Of a DNA stretch of 64,000 bases, positions 54,655-64,000 are shown one piece after another. Made by a program: the position numbers and the translations under genes. Position 1 is the first letter of the stretch; each line of letters starts with the position of its first letter. The stretch lies in assembly GCA_016858145.1 (NCBI GenBank), contig JAEHOE010000221.1:1-64000 (forward strand), in the 5' to 3' direction. Origin of the DNA: Edaphochlamys debaryana (taxonomy: Eukaryota; Chlorophyta; Chlorophyceae; Chlamydomonadales). The notes beneath the pieces are model-generated. The model worked only from the letters and a program-made list of their open reading frames with translations, was not told where the DNA came from and did no database searches.

Positions 54655-57600
54655 CCACGTCCCCGCTAGCAGAAGAGCCCAGGAACACGTGGCTACCCGA
54701 AACCACATCCCAACCGCGTGGCCGCGAACCCAGCGCCGCAAAGGACCACAGCCGGGACACGAAGTCAGCAATCACGCATGCCCCCACACGGCGCACACAG
54801 GCGGCGGGCACCGTCCCACGCGGGCCACACCGGGCACCTTACAACGCCTGCCGCCCCTTCTCCTTCGCAGCAACGGCCGCCAGGCACACAACATCCCACA
54901 CCGGCTGCACAAATCCGTTCGTGGGGGGCTGCACCAGCCAAAGGTGATTTCGTTTTATGTACTCGCAAAGGGCCGTTGCAACGGGGCAAGACCAAAAGTG
55001 ATGCTCCCTAGGCCCGTGCGTCATCAAGGCACCACAGGGGCAGCGGGGTGCACCGGCGGCCTGGTGCCGGTTCCGAGGCGCCCCGGTCCCGAACACGACG
55101 CACCCGCACCCGCATCCCCCTCCGCCGCCGCGGCCTGCGCCGCCCGGCGCTCATGCCAAGCGAAGAACGCAAAGCCGTTGAGGGCCAGCCGCCAGAAGGG
55201 CTCCTTGTGCTCATCCTCCCAGCGCAGGCCCCACACACGCGCATGGGTGCTCAGCAGCGCAGCCAGGGCAGCGGCAGGCGCCGGGCCGGCGAGGCCGAGC
55301 GCCTGCGACACGAAGGCCCCGTGCTACGCATCCAGCGCCGCCATGCGGGGCGCCAGCTGCAGAGACGTGGCCACCTTGACCGACAGCGCAGCAACGGGGA
55401 CGACCGTGGCCCAAGGCGCCAGCCCAGCGCCTCCAGGCAAGCCCGCCAGGCAGCCCGGGGCTCCCAGGAGGCGGCAGGCCCTGCAGCCAGCGCAGCGCGC
55501 GCTGCAGCTGCCCACCCATCGGGAAGGCGGCCAAGCAGCGCCGCAAGCCGCTCCAGCGCCGACAGCCCATCCTGCAGCGCGGAGTCGAGCTGGGAGTGGT
55601 CGTAGCCCTGGTCCTCGGGGCCCCAGAGGCGCAGCACGGTCCGGAGCACACGCCGTCGGTACATAAGGGTCCAACGCCGCCGCTGACGGGGGGATGGCGG
55701 CTGCCCAGGCCGCAGCGCAGCCCGCTCAGCCCGGACACCGCGGAGCGCGTCCCAGCAGCGCACAGCCACCCAACGGAGGTAAGGGAGCCGAGGGCGAACA
55801 GGTCGCCGGCGGCAGCGGGGAGCGCCGGATTCCACCACAGCGGAGCGGCAGCGCACCAGGGGCCCGCCGCCAGGGCTTCAGGGCGGATGACCTCCACGGG
55901 GGCAGGGGCCCGAAGTCACCCACCAGGCGCACGAAGGCCGGACACGGAGCGCTGCTGGCCAGGGCGCCGAGGTCATCACCACGGAGGGCCAGCAGGCACA
56001 GCGGGTGGGCGGCGCGGCGGAGCCGCAGCAGCTGGGCCAGGCCGACCTGAACCCAGCCACGGAGGGGTGTACGGCGAGAGGCCGCACGCACCCAGCAGGA
56101 GCCGCGCCGCCAGGACTGCCTGGCGGCCCTGCACATGCTCCACGAAGGGCAGCAGCCCAAAGCCAACCGCAGGGGGCAGGGCGAGGCAGGTGGCGCCAAG
56201 GCCGGGCCCGCGGGCGGCGGCGGCCGCCGAGCCAGGGGCGGCCGAGCGATCGACAACAGTGGTCACGGCCGTGCTGAGGGCCGCCAGGTCGGCGGCCGGA
56301 GGCAGGCCCGCGAATTCGAGGTGGTACAGGACCCGGCTGAGCGCATACCCACTCACTGCCGCCGCCCGGCCAAAGGCGGACAGGGGGAGAGCAGCGACGC
56401 GGGGCAGAGTTGCCAGAGCTGGTGCCAGGCTGGGGGCCGGAAGGTCAGCGCCGTTGGAGAAACGCACGCCCAGCGTCTTGGACTCGTTCCGCCCCATCGC
56501 CAGGATCGGCGGGGGCGGAGACAAAGGCGGTGCAGTCATCAGCGTACATACTGGGAGGCGGTTTGGCAGAGCGCCGGGGGCCCCAGGCCGAACCCCTGGC
56601 TCTTCAGCCACGAGAGCAGCGCCTTCGCCACCGCCAGATAGAGCAGCGGCGCCAGCGGGCAGCCGTGACGCACCCCCGCGGCCATGGGCACCCAGGACGG
56701 CATCTCGCCGTTGACGAGCCCGGCAGCCCGCGTGCCTGTGTGCAGCCGCCGCCCCCACGCCAGGAAGCCGGCGCCCACCCCCAGCTCCTCGAGGCAGGCG
56801 AACAGGAAGTCGCGGTCCACGGTGTCGTAGGCCTTGTAGAAGTCCAGGAACAGGGCGAAGCCAGACTCCCCCATGGCGTCCAGGAGGGCAGGGAGGAGCT
56901 GGAGCAGCAGGACGTTGTCGGCGATGCGGCGGTGGCGGAGGAAGGCGGTCTGCTCGGGAGCGATGGCGTCACCAAGCAGAGGCAGCAGGCGCCGCACCTG
57001 GACGCGGGCAAGGGTGCGGTAGTCGGTATCAAGCAGCGTGATGAGGCGGTAGTTGAAGGGCTCCACGGGATCGCCAGCCTTAAAGGAGGAGGAGATGACA
57101 CCGTCCAGGAAGCCGGCGGGGACGGAGCCGGAGGGGAGGATGGCAAAGTACACGCTGGCAAGCAATGGGGCGAAGAAGGTGGGGAAGGCTTGGTAGAGCT
57201 CCACAGGAATCCCATCAACGCCCGGGGCACGACCCGAGGGGGAAGCCGCCAAGGCATCAGCCACCTCGGAAGCTGACACCTCGCTGCCGCCCAGAGCGTC
57301 AATTTGGTCAGGCGGCAGGCGGCGGCCGTCCGCACGCAGAGCTGCGAACACCGCTGCACGAGCACCGGGCGAGGGTGGAGAGGGGCGGCAGACGCCGCTC
57401 CAGTAGTCAGCCACCGCTTGAGCCATGTCACGGGGGTTGCAGGAGAGCCCACGCCCAGGGCAGCGGAGGGCGGCGATGCGGCGGCAGGCGCCAGGGGGGC
57501 GCACGAGGCGGGTAAGGGCTGTGGAGGGCCGCTCACCTGCCCGCAGCCACGCCCAGCGGGTCTTGCGCGCGAGGCCCGCAGAGGCTTCTCGTGCGGCGGC

Positions 57601-57850
57601 GGCGGCGTGAGCCCGGGCGGCCACAGCCTGGGCGGCTGCAGCAGCGCTGGCGGCGGAGCCGGGCGCTGCCGCCTCCAACGAAGCACACGCCGCGTCGGCC
57701 GCCGCCGCAGCGGCGGCCTCCTCCGCTGAGCAGAACACGTGGCGCCGCAACCCGGAAGAGCGGGGCCACCAGCGCAGCAGGGCGGCGGACTCCACGGGCG
57801 CCGCAGGCACCCGCACCGCCAGCCAGTCGTGCAGCTCGGACCGCTGATAG
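54655..57850 (-). pseudogene. Decayed L1-type reverse transcriptase gene
   Basis: On the minus strand, 56,539-57,850 encodes the front of a reverse transcriptase: SGRAPGVDGIPVELYQ, LITLLDTDYRTLAR, motif A LFLDFYKAYDTVD and motif B GVRHGCPLAPLLYLA. The catalytic YADDCTAFVS is at 56,520-56,552, one frame off, and ends after 32 codons. NESKTLGVRF with the rest of the thumb region is in a third frame (56,470 downward). Farther on, WRLALNGFAFFAW (about 55,170) and a zinc-knuckle-like CPCGALMTHGPREHHFWSC (about 54,985-55,050) match the usual C-terminus. Several frame shifts and loss of the upstream endonuclease mean it is dead. Its 3' side abuts the 5' tip of the Helitron-like derivative. Confidence 0.78.
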
Positions 57851-58305
57851 GCCGGGAGCAGGGGAGAGGGGAGGGCAGCTCGGTCAGGTCGGGGTTAGGT
57901 ATGCCGTCTTACGATAATGTTAGTTGACAAGGGGATGCGCATGTCCATGCGACCCCAGAGTGCCTGCGGCGGCCAAGAACACCCAGGCCCGCGTGCCTAC
58001 GGCCCCCTCATAGCACCTGGACCAGTTTGGGCCGGGCATGTTGAGCGCAGCGGCCTAGGGTTGCTCAGCCGCAGTGCTTTTATCGCGCAAGTTGCTGAGA
58101 GGCGACTTTAGGTGCCAAGAGTGCGAGCCAACGGAAATGCTTGGGGGCAGGGGGGGAAAGGAGTCACGGGAGACAAGTTACGTGATAAGCAAGGGTAGCA
58201 AAGTGCGACGAATGCACTGGCGAAGAACTACCCGCAACCCTGCTCTTGGCTCGCTCGCGACTAGGATAGCAGTAGGCCTGCGGTAGGGTCTCTTCTGCGA
58301 CGCAC
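57851..58305. other. Spacer between LINE remnant and KDZ-like fragment
   Basis: No domain or repeat recognised. The KDZ-like reading frame cannot be followed into it with confidence. Confidence 0.4.
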
Positions 58306-59704
58306 CCGTGGTGCCCTGCAGGGCCTCTGCGCCCCCAGCATGAGCGCCTGCAAAATGAAGAGGGGGGGTAGCTAAGGCAGAAGCCAGTTCGCCCCGGTCC
58401 AAACAGCTTGGCTCACCCGTTGGCTGGGGCCGGCGTGCGCAGAAGGGGCAAGCGCACAGCGGCCCAGTGTCCATGCCCTTGACGCCCAGGCGCTCCAGGC
58501 TGTTACAGCTGAACCGCGCTCGCTGGCAGGCCATAAACGAGGCGAAGAAGCGCCGAGAGTCGACCATGACGCTGCCCGTGGAACCGCCGGCGTCGTCCGA
58601 GTCGGACTCCTCAGCGCTGGAGTCCTCTGAGGCGGAGTCCTTGGCACCGTCAGAGCCGGTGTCGGACGCAGTCTGGGGCAATGGGGCCGCCGAACCCATA
58701 GCGACCGCCCCCAGGAAGTCCGTGAATGCTGCAAAGGAGTGGCCCAACGGCAAAGGTCAGTAGCGGGAGGAGCGGGAGCAAAGCGGTCAGGGTTGGGTAG
58801 CGCCTGCTGGACACGTGTGCTGACCCCGGTACCCCCCACGCACGCACGCACCCGTGACGGACAGGCCATCACAGCACAGCAGGCCATAGGCCTTGTGGAC
58901 CTGGAGATCGTACCACGTGTGCGCATCCACGGGGGAGCTCACGAAGCAGCCCGCCTCCATCGCGGTGGGGGTCAAGGTGGCACCACAGTGGTCACATGCC
59001 GCAGAGCTCCGGTACACGGGCCCGCTGCAGTTGAGGCCCACGTACTGGACGGTGGCCAAGGGAACGCCCTCGTCCGAGACCACCCATCGGAAGCTGGCGC
59101 TTTGGCACGAGCTGGCGTGGCGGTCACATAGGCGCTGACAGGCCGTGTCGATGCGCTGCTGGACCGCACCCAAGACGGCGGCGGCAAGGTCACGCTCCAT
59201 TTGGGCGTGGATGTGGGCATGCGTAATGAACGCCTCCTCCATTGCCGGGAGGGCGGCATCCCACGCGGCTTCCTCGCGCTCCACGCGCTCGCGCCAGGTA
59301 ATCCCACGCCGGGGGTGGGGGGCTGCTGCGCCGTCTTCAACCCTACTCCTGGTGCGCTTGGGAGCAGCTGGCTGACCTTGAGCGCGCGGCAGGCGCTGGC
59401 CAGGGCGCCGAGCACGCGTCTGCTTCGGCCGTGGTGGTGGTGACGGTGGAACCCATGCTGGGGCGGGGTCAAGCTTGTTTGCTTGGGTCCGCTTTGGGAG
59501 GGGTGGCGGGGAGCGGAGAGGGTGGACACGGCGGGGGTGGGGGTGGGGGTAGGGCCGTTTGGTGGGTGAGGACAGGTGGCGGCGGGCAGGAAGCCAGAAC
59601 CTGATGTCAAGGAGCGCCTGGGTTGCCTCCCACCTCCCACGCCCACCTTGCCCTGCGTGTCGCCAGGCATGGCCGCAAAGAGGAGGAATGCGCAGGCGCC
59701 TCAC
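58306..59704 (-). pseudogene. N-terminal part of a probable KDZ (Kyakuja/Dileera/Zisupton) transposase
   Basis: Three exons agree in phase: 58,852 up to at least about 59,310 (frame open to 59,704), 58,417-58,728 and 58,306-58,347, joined by GT-AG introns of 123 and 69 bp. The first holds a helical Glu/Ala-rich segment (EREEAAWDAALPAMEEAF) and a cysteine cluster CDHCGATLTPTAMEAGCF with SPVDAHTWYDL after it. The second has an acidic serine-rich tract and CACPFCARR. This order, a CxC cluster followed by CPxC, resembles the N-terminus of KDZ transposases, which are common in green algae. The catalytic part that should follow is not found before the LINE remnant, so it is truncated or interrupted. 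Family call tentative. Confidence 0.45.
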
Positions 59705-62681
59705 GCAGGCGCCACCCCACTCCGCGCCATCCTTACGCTACGCTAGTGCGCTAACACGTGGTCGTTACAGGCCGTGGAGGCCGACGCTTAAGGAGGCGAT
59801 GCGGCTGCTCTCAGCGCGCAGGGCCTCCCGGGGCCCCGCCCGACTCCCGCATGGCTTGAGGAGAGTTCGTGGCAACAGCCGCTAGCGAGCGGGGGTCTAG
59901 GAGCGCAGGAGTGAGTCGCGGTGGAAGCGCAATGTCGCGCGGTCAAGTCGCTATATTACGCTGTGCGCTGTTGCGCGTATGGCCTAGTGTGCTATGCAGC
60001 GAGTGTGCCAATGGCGCAGGGGTCAACGGTGCGGCGCGATTGTGTATGCGAGGTCAACGCGTTGGGCTTCTGTGCTTATGGGCGAGGTGGTGCGGGTCGC
60101 GATGGGTATATGGCTGAGTAGGCATATGGTCACCTACGCTCTATGACCCAGAAGTTATCGGGAGACCTGGCTGCCTTGCGAGCCGAGAAGCGATGTTCCA
60201 CCAAAGCCAGGCGGCACATCGAAGCCTTCCGAAGCCATCCCAAGCCGTCCGAAGCCCCCCACACCCGAGTTACCTGGAGCAAGTTTACCTGAGCGTGCGG
60301 GTCTAGTGCGCAGCGTCTCCGGCGGCTCGCTACAGGCCCGTACCCGCCCAGCATCATCATACAGACCTGAACGTGAAGGGAGAAGCGCCGTGGCAGACGC
60401 GAAGGAGAAGGAGTCAGCCATCGAACATGCGCCAAGCCAGGGCAACGGCAGAAGCAGCAACAGGAAGCCTACGAGCCGCCGGAGACTGCGCGGGAGACAC
60501 GAAAGAGGGCACCGAGCGGGGCCGAAGCCAGCAAAGAGGACATGGCGAAGGACACGGCACACAGGACCCGGTGACCCGGTAACGCGGGCAGGAAGGGGCG
60601 GAAAGATGGGTGCGGTCTGAGAGGCCCGGATGGGGTGGCTGGCAAGCAGCGACCCCACCCATCCGGGATCAGCAGGGAAGGGCCCCGCGCGTGAGACTGC
60701 ACGAGCTCCCCGCCAGCGCCCAGGCGGATCACTGCGGCCGACCCCAGCAATGCAGATTGTGGGGTCAGCGATGCAGGGGGGCAGCCGCGGGCGCGCGGTG
60801 CAAGTGAGCGTGCGTGGAGTGCGGAGGATGCGGCGGCGTGCAGCCAGAGCAGGGGTTCAGACGGGAGGGGCACGAGATGGTGCAGGCCGTGAAGGCCCGC
60901 CCGGCCCCGATGTCTTCATGCAGGCCCCCGCACGGCACTGAAAGTTGTTTTAGGGAGCGGCCGCGGCGAGGCCGTCGGCGTTGCCGCCGACACGTCCGCC
61001 GCCGCCACTCCAATGCGAGGCGGCGGGCAGGCAGCCGCCGCCCCGCAGACACACACAACAGCATGCCAACAGCACCAGTCCAGCACCCACGCCCAGCGCC
61101 AGCGCCGGCTCGCCCGACAGTGGGGCAGAATAACATCAACGAAGCGAAGCGCTTGGTTGTAGTGTGGCGTAGGCCCGACAGTGGGGCCTTGGGCCCGTGT
61201 GAGCGTGAGGGGCTAAGGGCACAGGGGCTCGGTAGCTCATCCTCTCCGCCTTACAATCAGAGACAACGGCTTATCGCAGCCGAGGCGGAGTCTGCGGTGA
61301 TTAAGGCTCGTTGCTATCGAGCTAAGACCAGCCCTCGGCCCTCAAGTACTGCCGGCGGGGCCCTGTCCCATGGGTCAGCTACTGCCAAATCCAACTTCGT
61401 ACGGCTTCCAAGGCAATGCCCCTGGATCAGCTACCGCCAGAAGGTACACACCATGGATCCTGACTCAGTTAGAGGATTCGCCTTTTGCCCAATCGGTTTC
61501 TCAGCCTCAATCCTTGCCGGGTGCTTTGGGGTGCACGTGCGTGTCACCTCCACAGCTCCTCAATTCGGTATCTGAAACCGCGACTGGCTTCATAACTTGC
61601 ATTGAAGGAATAGGCGAGCTGAACGACCACGGGCCTGTCACTCAGGGCGGTCAGCCTGACGGACGGCGGAGCAGGGGCTACGCCTGTGCAGCTGTAAGTT
61701 CAAGCGTCGCTGCGGCGCCCCCGCCGCCAGGCAGCGCTGCAGTGTAGGAGCAGAGCAGGCAGAACGCAGGGGCCGCGGGAAGCCCTGGCGACGGCCGCGG
61801 CGGCCGCTCCGTCTGCAGACCGCCGACGCGTTTGCGGCGTTCTCCCGAGGCACGCAAACACAGCTGCTGTATGCCCGCCACCCAGGTGGCGATGGGCGGT
61901 AGCAGCACGGCATTTAGAGGGTCCTAGGGTCGTCCGGCTCGCCACCGACATGCTGCTGGGCTCGCTGTTCCTGGAGGCCAACTACGCAAGATCATCCTTC
62001 TCAAGCAGCGCCTTCACCACTGCAAGGACGGCCGCAGTCGGCCTCTACCCAAACCCGCCTGTTGTGCCTCACCTGACCACCAAATGACGGGCAGCCGCAC
62101 CGCGGACTGCGCCTGCTACAGACTGCAATGCAGAACCGGACCGATACCGGTATGGCGGCAGGCTCAGGGGACAACACGTGCACCATGGAGCACGATGTTG
62201 CTGAGGAGGCTTGGCTGAGCGGCAGTGGCACGAGGTGCAGGTGCAAGGTGTCAAGTGAGGTAGACTAGATCTGTTGCGGCCCGCCGGCGGCGCAGAAGGG
62301 CAGAGCAGAGCAGGCCAGGGGTGGAGCATTGGAGGCCTAGACGGCGGGGCTTGACTCGAAGACCTAGCCAAGGCGCATGGCACGAGAAGAGGCCCAAGGC
62401 CCCGACGGCGCAGAAGGACGGACTCGGGGGGGGGGGGAGCGGGGGGTTGATGGATGAAGTGCCAGGAGGGCGTGAGCGGGCTGTTGTGGCCGAGCCCCCC
62501 AAGTGGGGCAATGACGCAGAGTCACTCATTGCCGAATGGGGATGGTCAAAGCGGGGACATGGGGACGAGGGTCTTGCATGCGGGCAATGCGGGGACAGTG
62601 CGCGTACTGGTAGTGCGAGTCGAGGAGTTGAGGCTGAAGAAGCGTACCTCCAACCTCCGCCCACGCAGCATGAGAGTGCAC
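59705..62681. other. Region without a recognisable gene
   Basis: Several frames over 80 codons exist on both strands, the longest 60,814-61,575 (plus, 253 codons, Arg/Pro-rich), but none shows a domain, consistent splicing or lowered substitution pattern that can be judged here. G- and A-rich stretches dominate 60,370-60,620. I see no repeat shared with other parts of the window. Confidence 0.4.
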
Positions 62682-62714
62682 CAGGGTTGCACAATACGGC
62701 AGCCCCCGGGGCCA

Positions 62715-62820
62715 ATACGCGTATTAATACGCAATACGGCCCCCTCTTCGCTAATACGGCTTAATACGGCTCTAATACGGCGGCGCCCAGCCGTATTAAT
62801 ACGGCAGCGTACGGCAGCCC
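62715..62820. repeat. Subterminal aatacgg / cgtattaatacg cluster
   Basis: aatacg occurs about every 10-15 bp, twice as the palindrome cgtattaatacg. The right subterminal region near 63,949 has one more copy, in mirror position. Confidence 0.8.
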
Positions 62821-63034
62821 ATACTGTCGCCTTGTGCACGAGGGAATGCGCTCCGCGTTCGGAACGGACGGCTGAGCTGCCGACCGACGCACTCCAGCAC
62901 CCCAGCACCCCCCCCCCCCTTGGTCGCGCCGGCGCCTTTCGTCTGGGGAGCTCGTCGGAGCCCGGCTGCCTTGGTAACACGTATGCTGGCTGCCTACCCC
63001 ATGCCCTCGCCTGCCCCAAAACTCGCTCCCTTGC

Positions 63035-63112
63035 CTCAACGTCTCCAAGCGCCATCAGCAGCCCATTGGCCCCCTCAACGTCTCCAAGCGCCATCAGCAG
63101 CCCATTGGCCCC
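63035..63112 (+). repeat. Perfect 39-bp tandem duplication inside the hAT-like element
   Basis: The block starting ctcaacgtctccaagcgcc and ending cccattggcccc is present twice without a mismatch (63,035-63,073 and 63,074-63,112), so the duplication is recent. Confidence 0.9.
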
Positions 63113-64000
63113 CTCAGCTGTCCCTCCTGCACGTCGCACGCACTTGCAGCCTGCAGCCCTCTCCACAGCACAGCTCAGCTTCCTCGCAGGTTCCAGCATG
63201 CGTTGCGTGCGCCCGACGTTACCCCTAGCACGACGGCCACAGCAAACCGAGCAATGCGACCGTGTCATCATGTCTACGAGCGCAAGGCAGCCTGAGCAGC
63301 ATCCTCCTCGCCAACGCCTTCCCTGTCTTCGCCCACGTATCCCTCTCACTCGGGCACCAGCCCTTAGGCTCCCAAAATTTTACGCGTTCCCACAACGCCA
63401 TCTTGGTGCCGAGTAGCATTTAGTTGCACGCCGGGTTCTGGGGTCTACCCTTAGCGTTCGTAGAGGCAGCTCCGCCAGCCTGCCGTACGGTCGACCCACC
63501 TACACTTCCGCCAGCACGCGCCCTGCTTCTTTCCCCCAGCTCGCACCTTCACACACTGCACTGCACTACGCGGCTTTCGGCGTCCTAGCGGCTCACGTGG
63601 CGCTTTCCATCCGCTTCGCAGGTGAGCTTGCGCCACGTTCTGGGATCCGCGGACGCCTGCACGCACGCGCTGGGGGCCTCGGCACCACAAGATGGCATAG
63701 GAAAGATAACTAACGAGTCCGAATGCGTTGCGTGGCGCGGCCCTTAGGATCACCCGTGCGGCTGCTTGCCCATGCCTGTCACTCTGCCTCTACCTCTTTC
63801 TGTCGCGTTGCGCACAGCCTAGTTGCGTTCAGCTGCATCCCCCTTCGTCGTCGTCCGGACTACGCTGCACGGCCCCTGCGAGCACAGAACCCCCCCCCCC
63901 CCCGCCGCCGGCCCCCGGCTGCCCGGCCGGTACCCCCGCGCCGCATGCCGTATTAATACGGGGACTGATACGTATTGGCAACCCTGCATTGCACTCCCAC

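Larger units (their letters stand above)
62682..63986. mobile_element. Non-autonomous hAT-like DNA transposon, 1.3 kb
   Basis: The left end cagggttgcacaatacg and the reverse complement of the right end cagggttgccaatacg form inverted repeats of a hAT-typical kind. Flanks gagtgcac and cattgcac agree at six of eight positions, a decayed or partial 8-bp duplication. The left 130 bp holds at least eight aatacgg words and two palindromes gtattaatac; the right end has ccgtattaatacgg. Subterminal repeats of this type are usual transposase-binding arrays. No transposase frame inside. Confidence 0.65.

Noticed and set aside
60814..61575. 253-codon plus-strand frame
   Set aside because: Low-complexity Arg/Pro-rich composition, no domain, no splice pattern.

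Overview
The window looks like a repeat-rich, probably heterochromatic or subtelomeric piece of a nuclear genome from a volvocine or chlamydomonad green alga. The grounds are very high GC, short introns with GTGAG/GTGCG donors and NCAG acceptors, and transposon families known from Chlamydomonas-type genomes: a non-LTR element carrying both an APE-type and a restriction-like endonuclease, Helitron2-like elements, KDZ transposase and hAT elements. The species cannot be named from sequence alone. All family names rest on motifs read by eye; no search was run.

Layout. (1) 1-28,637 is a tandem satellite ('satellite A') with a unit of about 1.79 kb. About eight direct units are interrupted by two clean insertions into one and the same unit: a 7.6-kb non-LTR retrotransposon (14,381-21,988, 13-bp target duplication) and a 1.66-kb non-autonomous hAT-like element (23,076-24,738, 8-bp target duplication). 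Near 25.85-26.24 kb the array flips orientation; the junction carries the terminus of a Helitron-like element, and about 1.3 inverted units follow. (2) About 29,680-42,710 is best read as one 13-kb Helitron2/Helentron-like transposon in minus orientation: a 5' end at 42,710, a ten-exon Rep-helicase gene (33,733-41,266) that is open over about 1,991 codons apart from one single-base break, and a 3' part made of 0.8-kb tandem subrepeats. Two internally deleted relatives lie at 48,029-49,242 and 53,664-54,653. (3) 43,173-45,810 holds the only convincing host-type gene, a 12-exon secretory glycosyltransferase-like gene of 498 codons whose intron phases all agree. (4) 49,774-50,637 is an orphan LINE ORF1-like protein. 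54.66-57.85 kb is a decayed L1-type reverse transcriptase. 58.3-59.7 kb is the N-terminal part of a probable KDZ transposase. The window ends with a second hAT-like non-autonomous element (62,682-63,986).

How the parts relate. Most of the DNA is mobile or satellite. The Helitron-like Rep-helicase is the plausible source of activity for its two short relatives. The retrotransposon and the hAT-like element use the satellite as a landing place. The glycosyltransferase gene sits as an island between transposons. No rRNA or tRNA gene, CRISPR array or bacterial-type operon was recognised.
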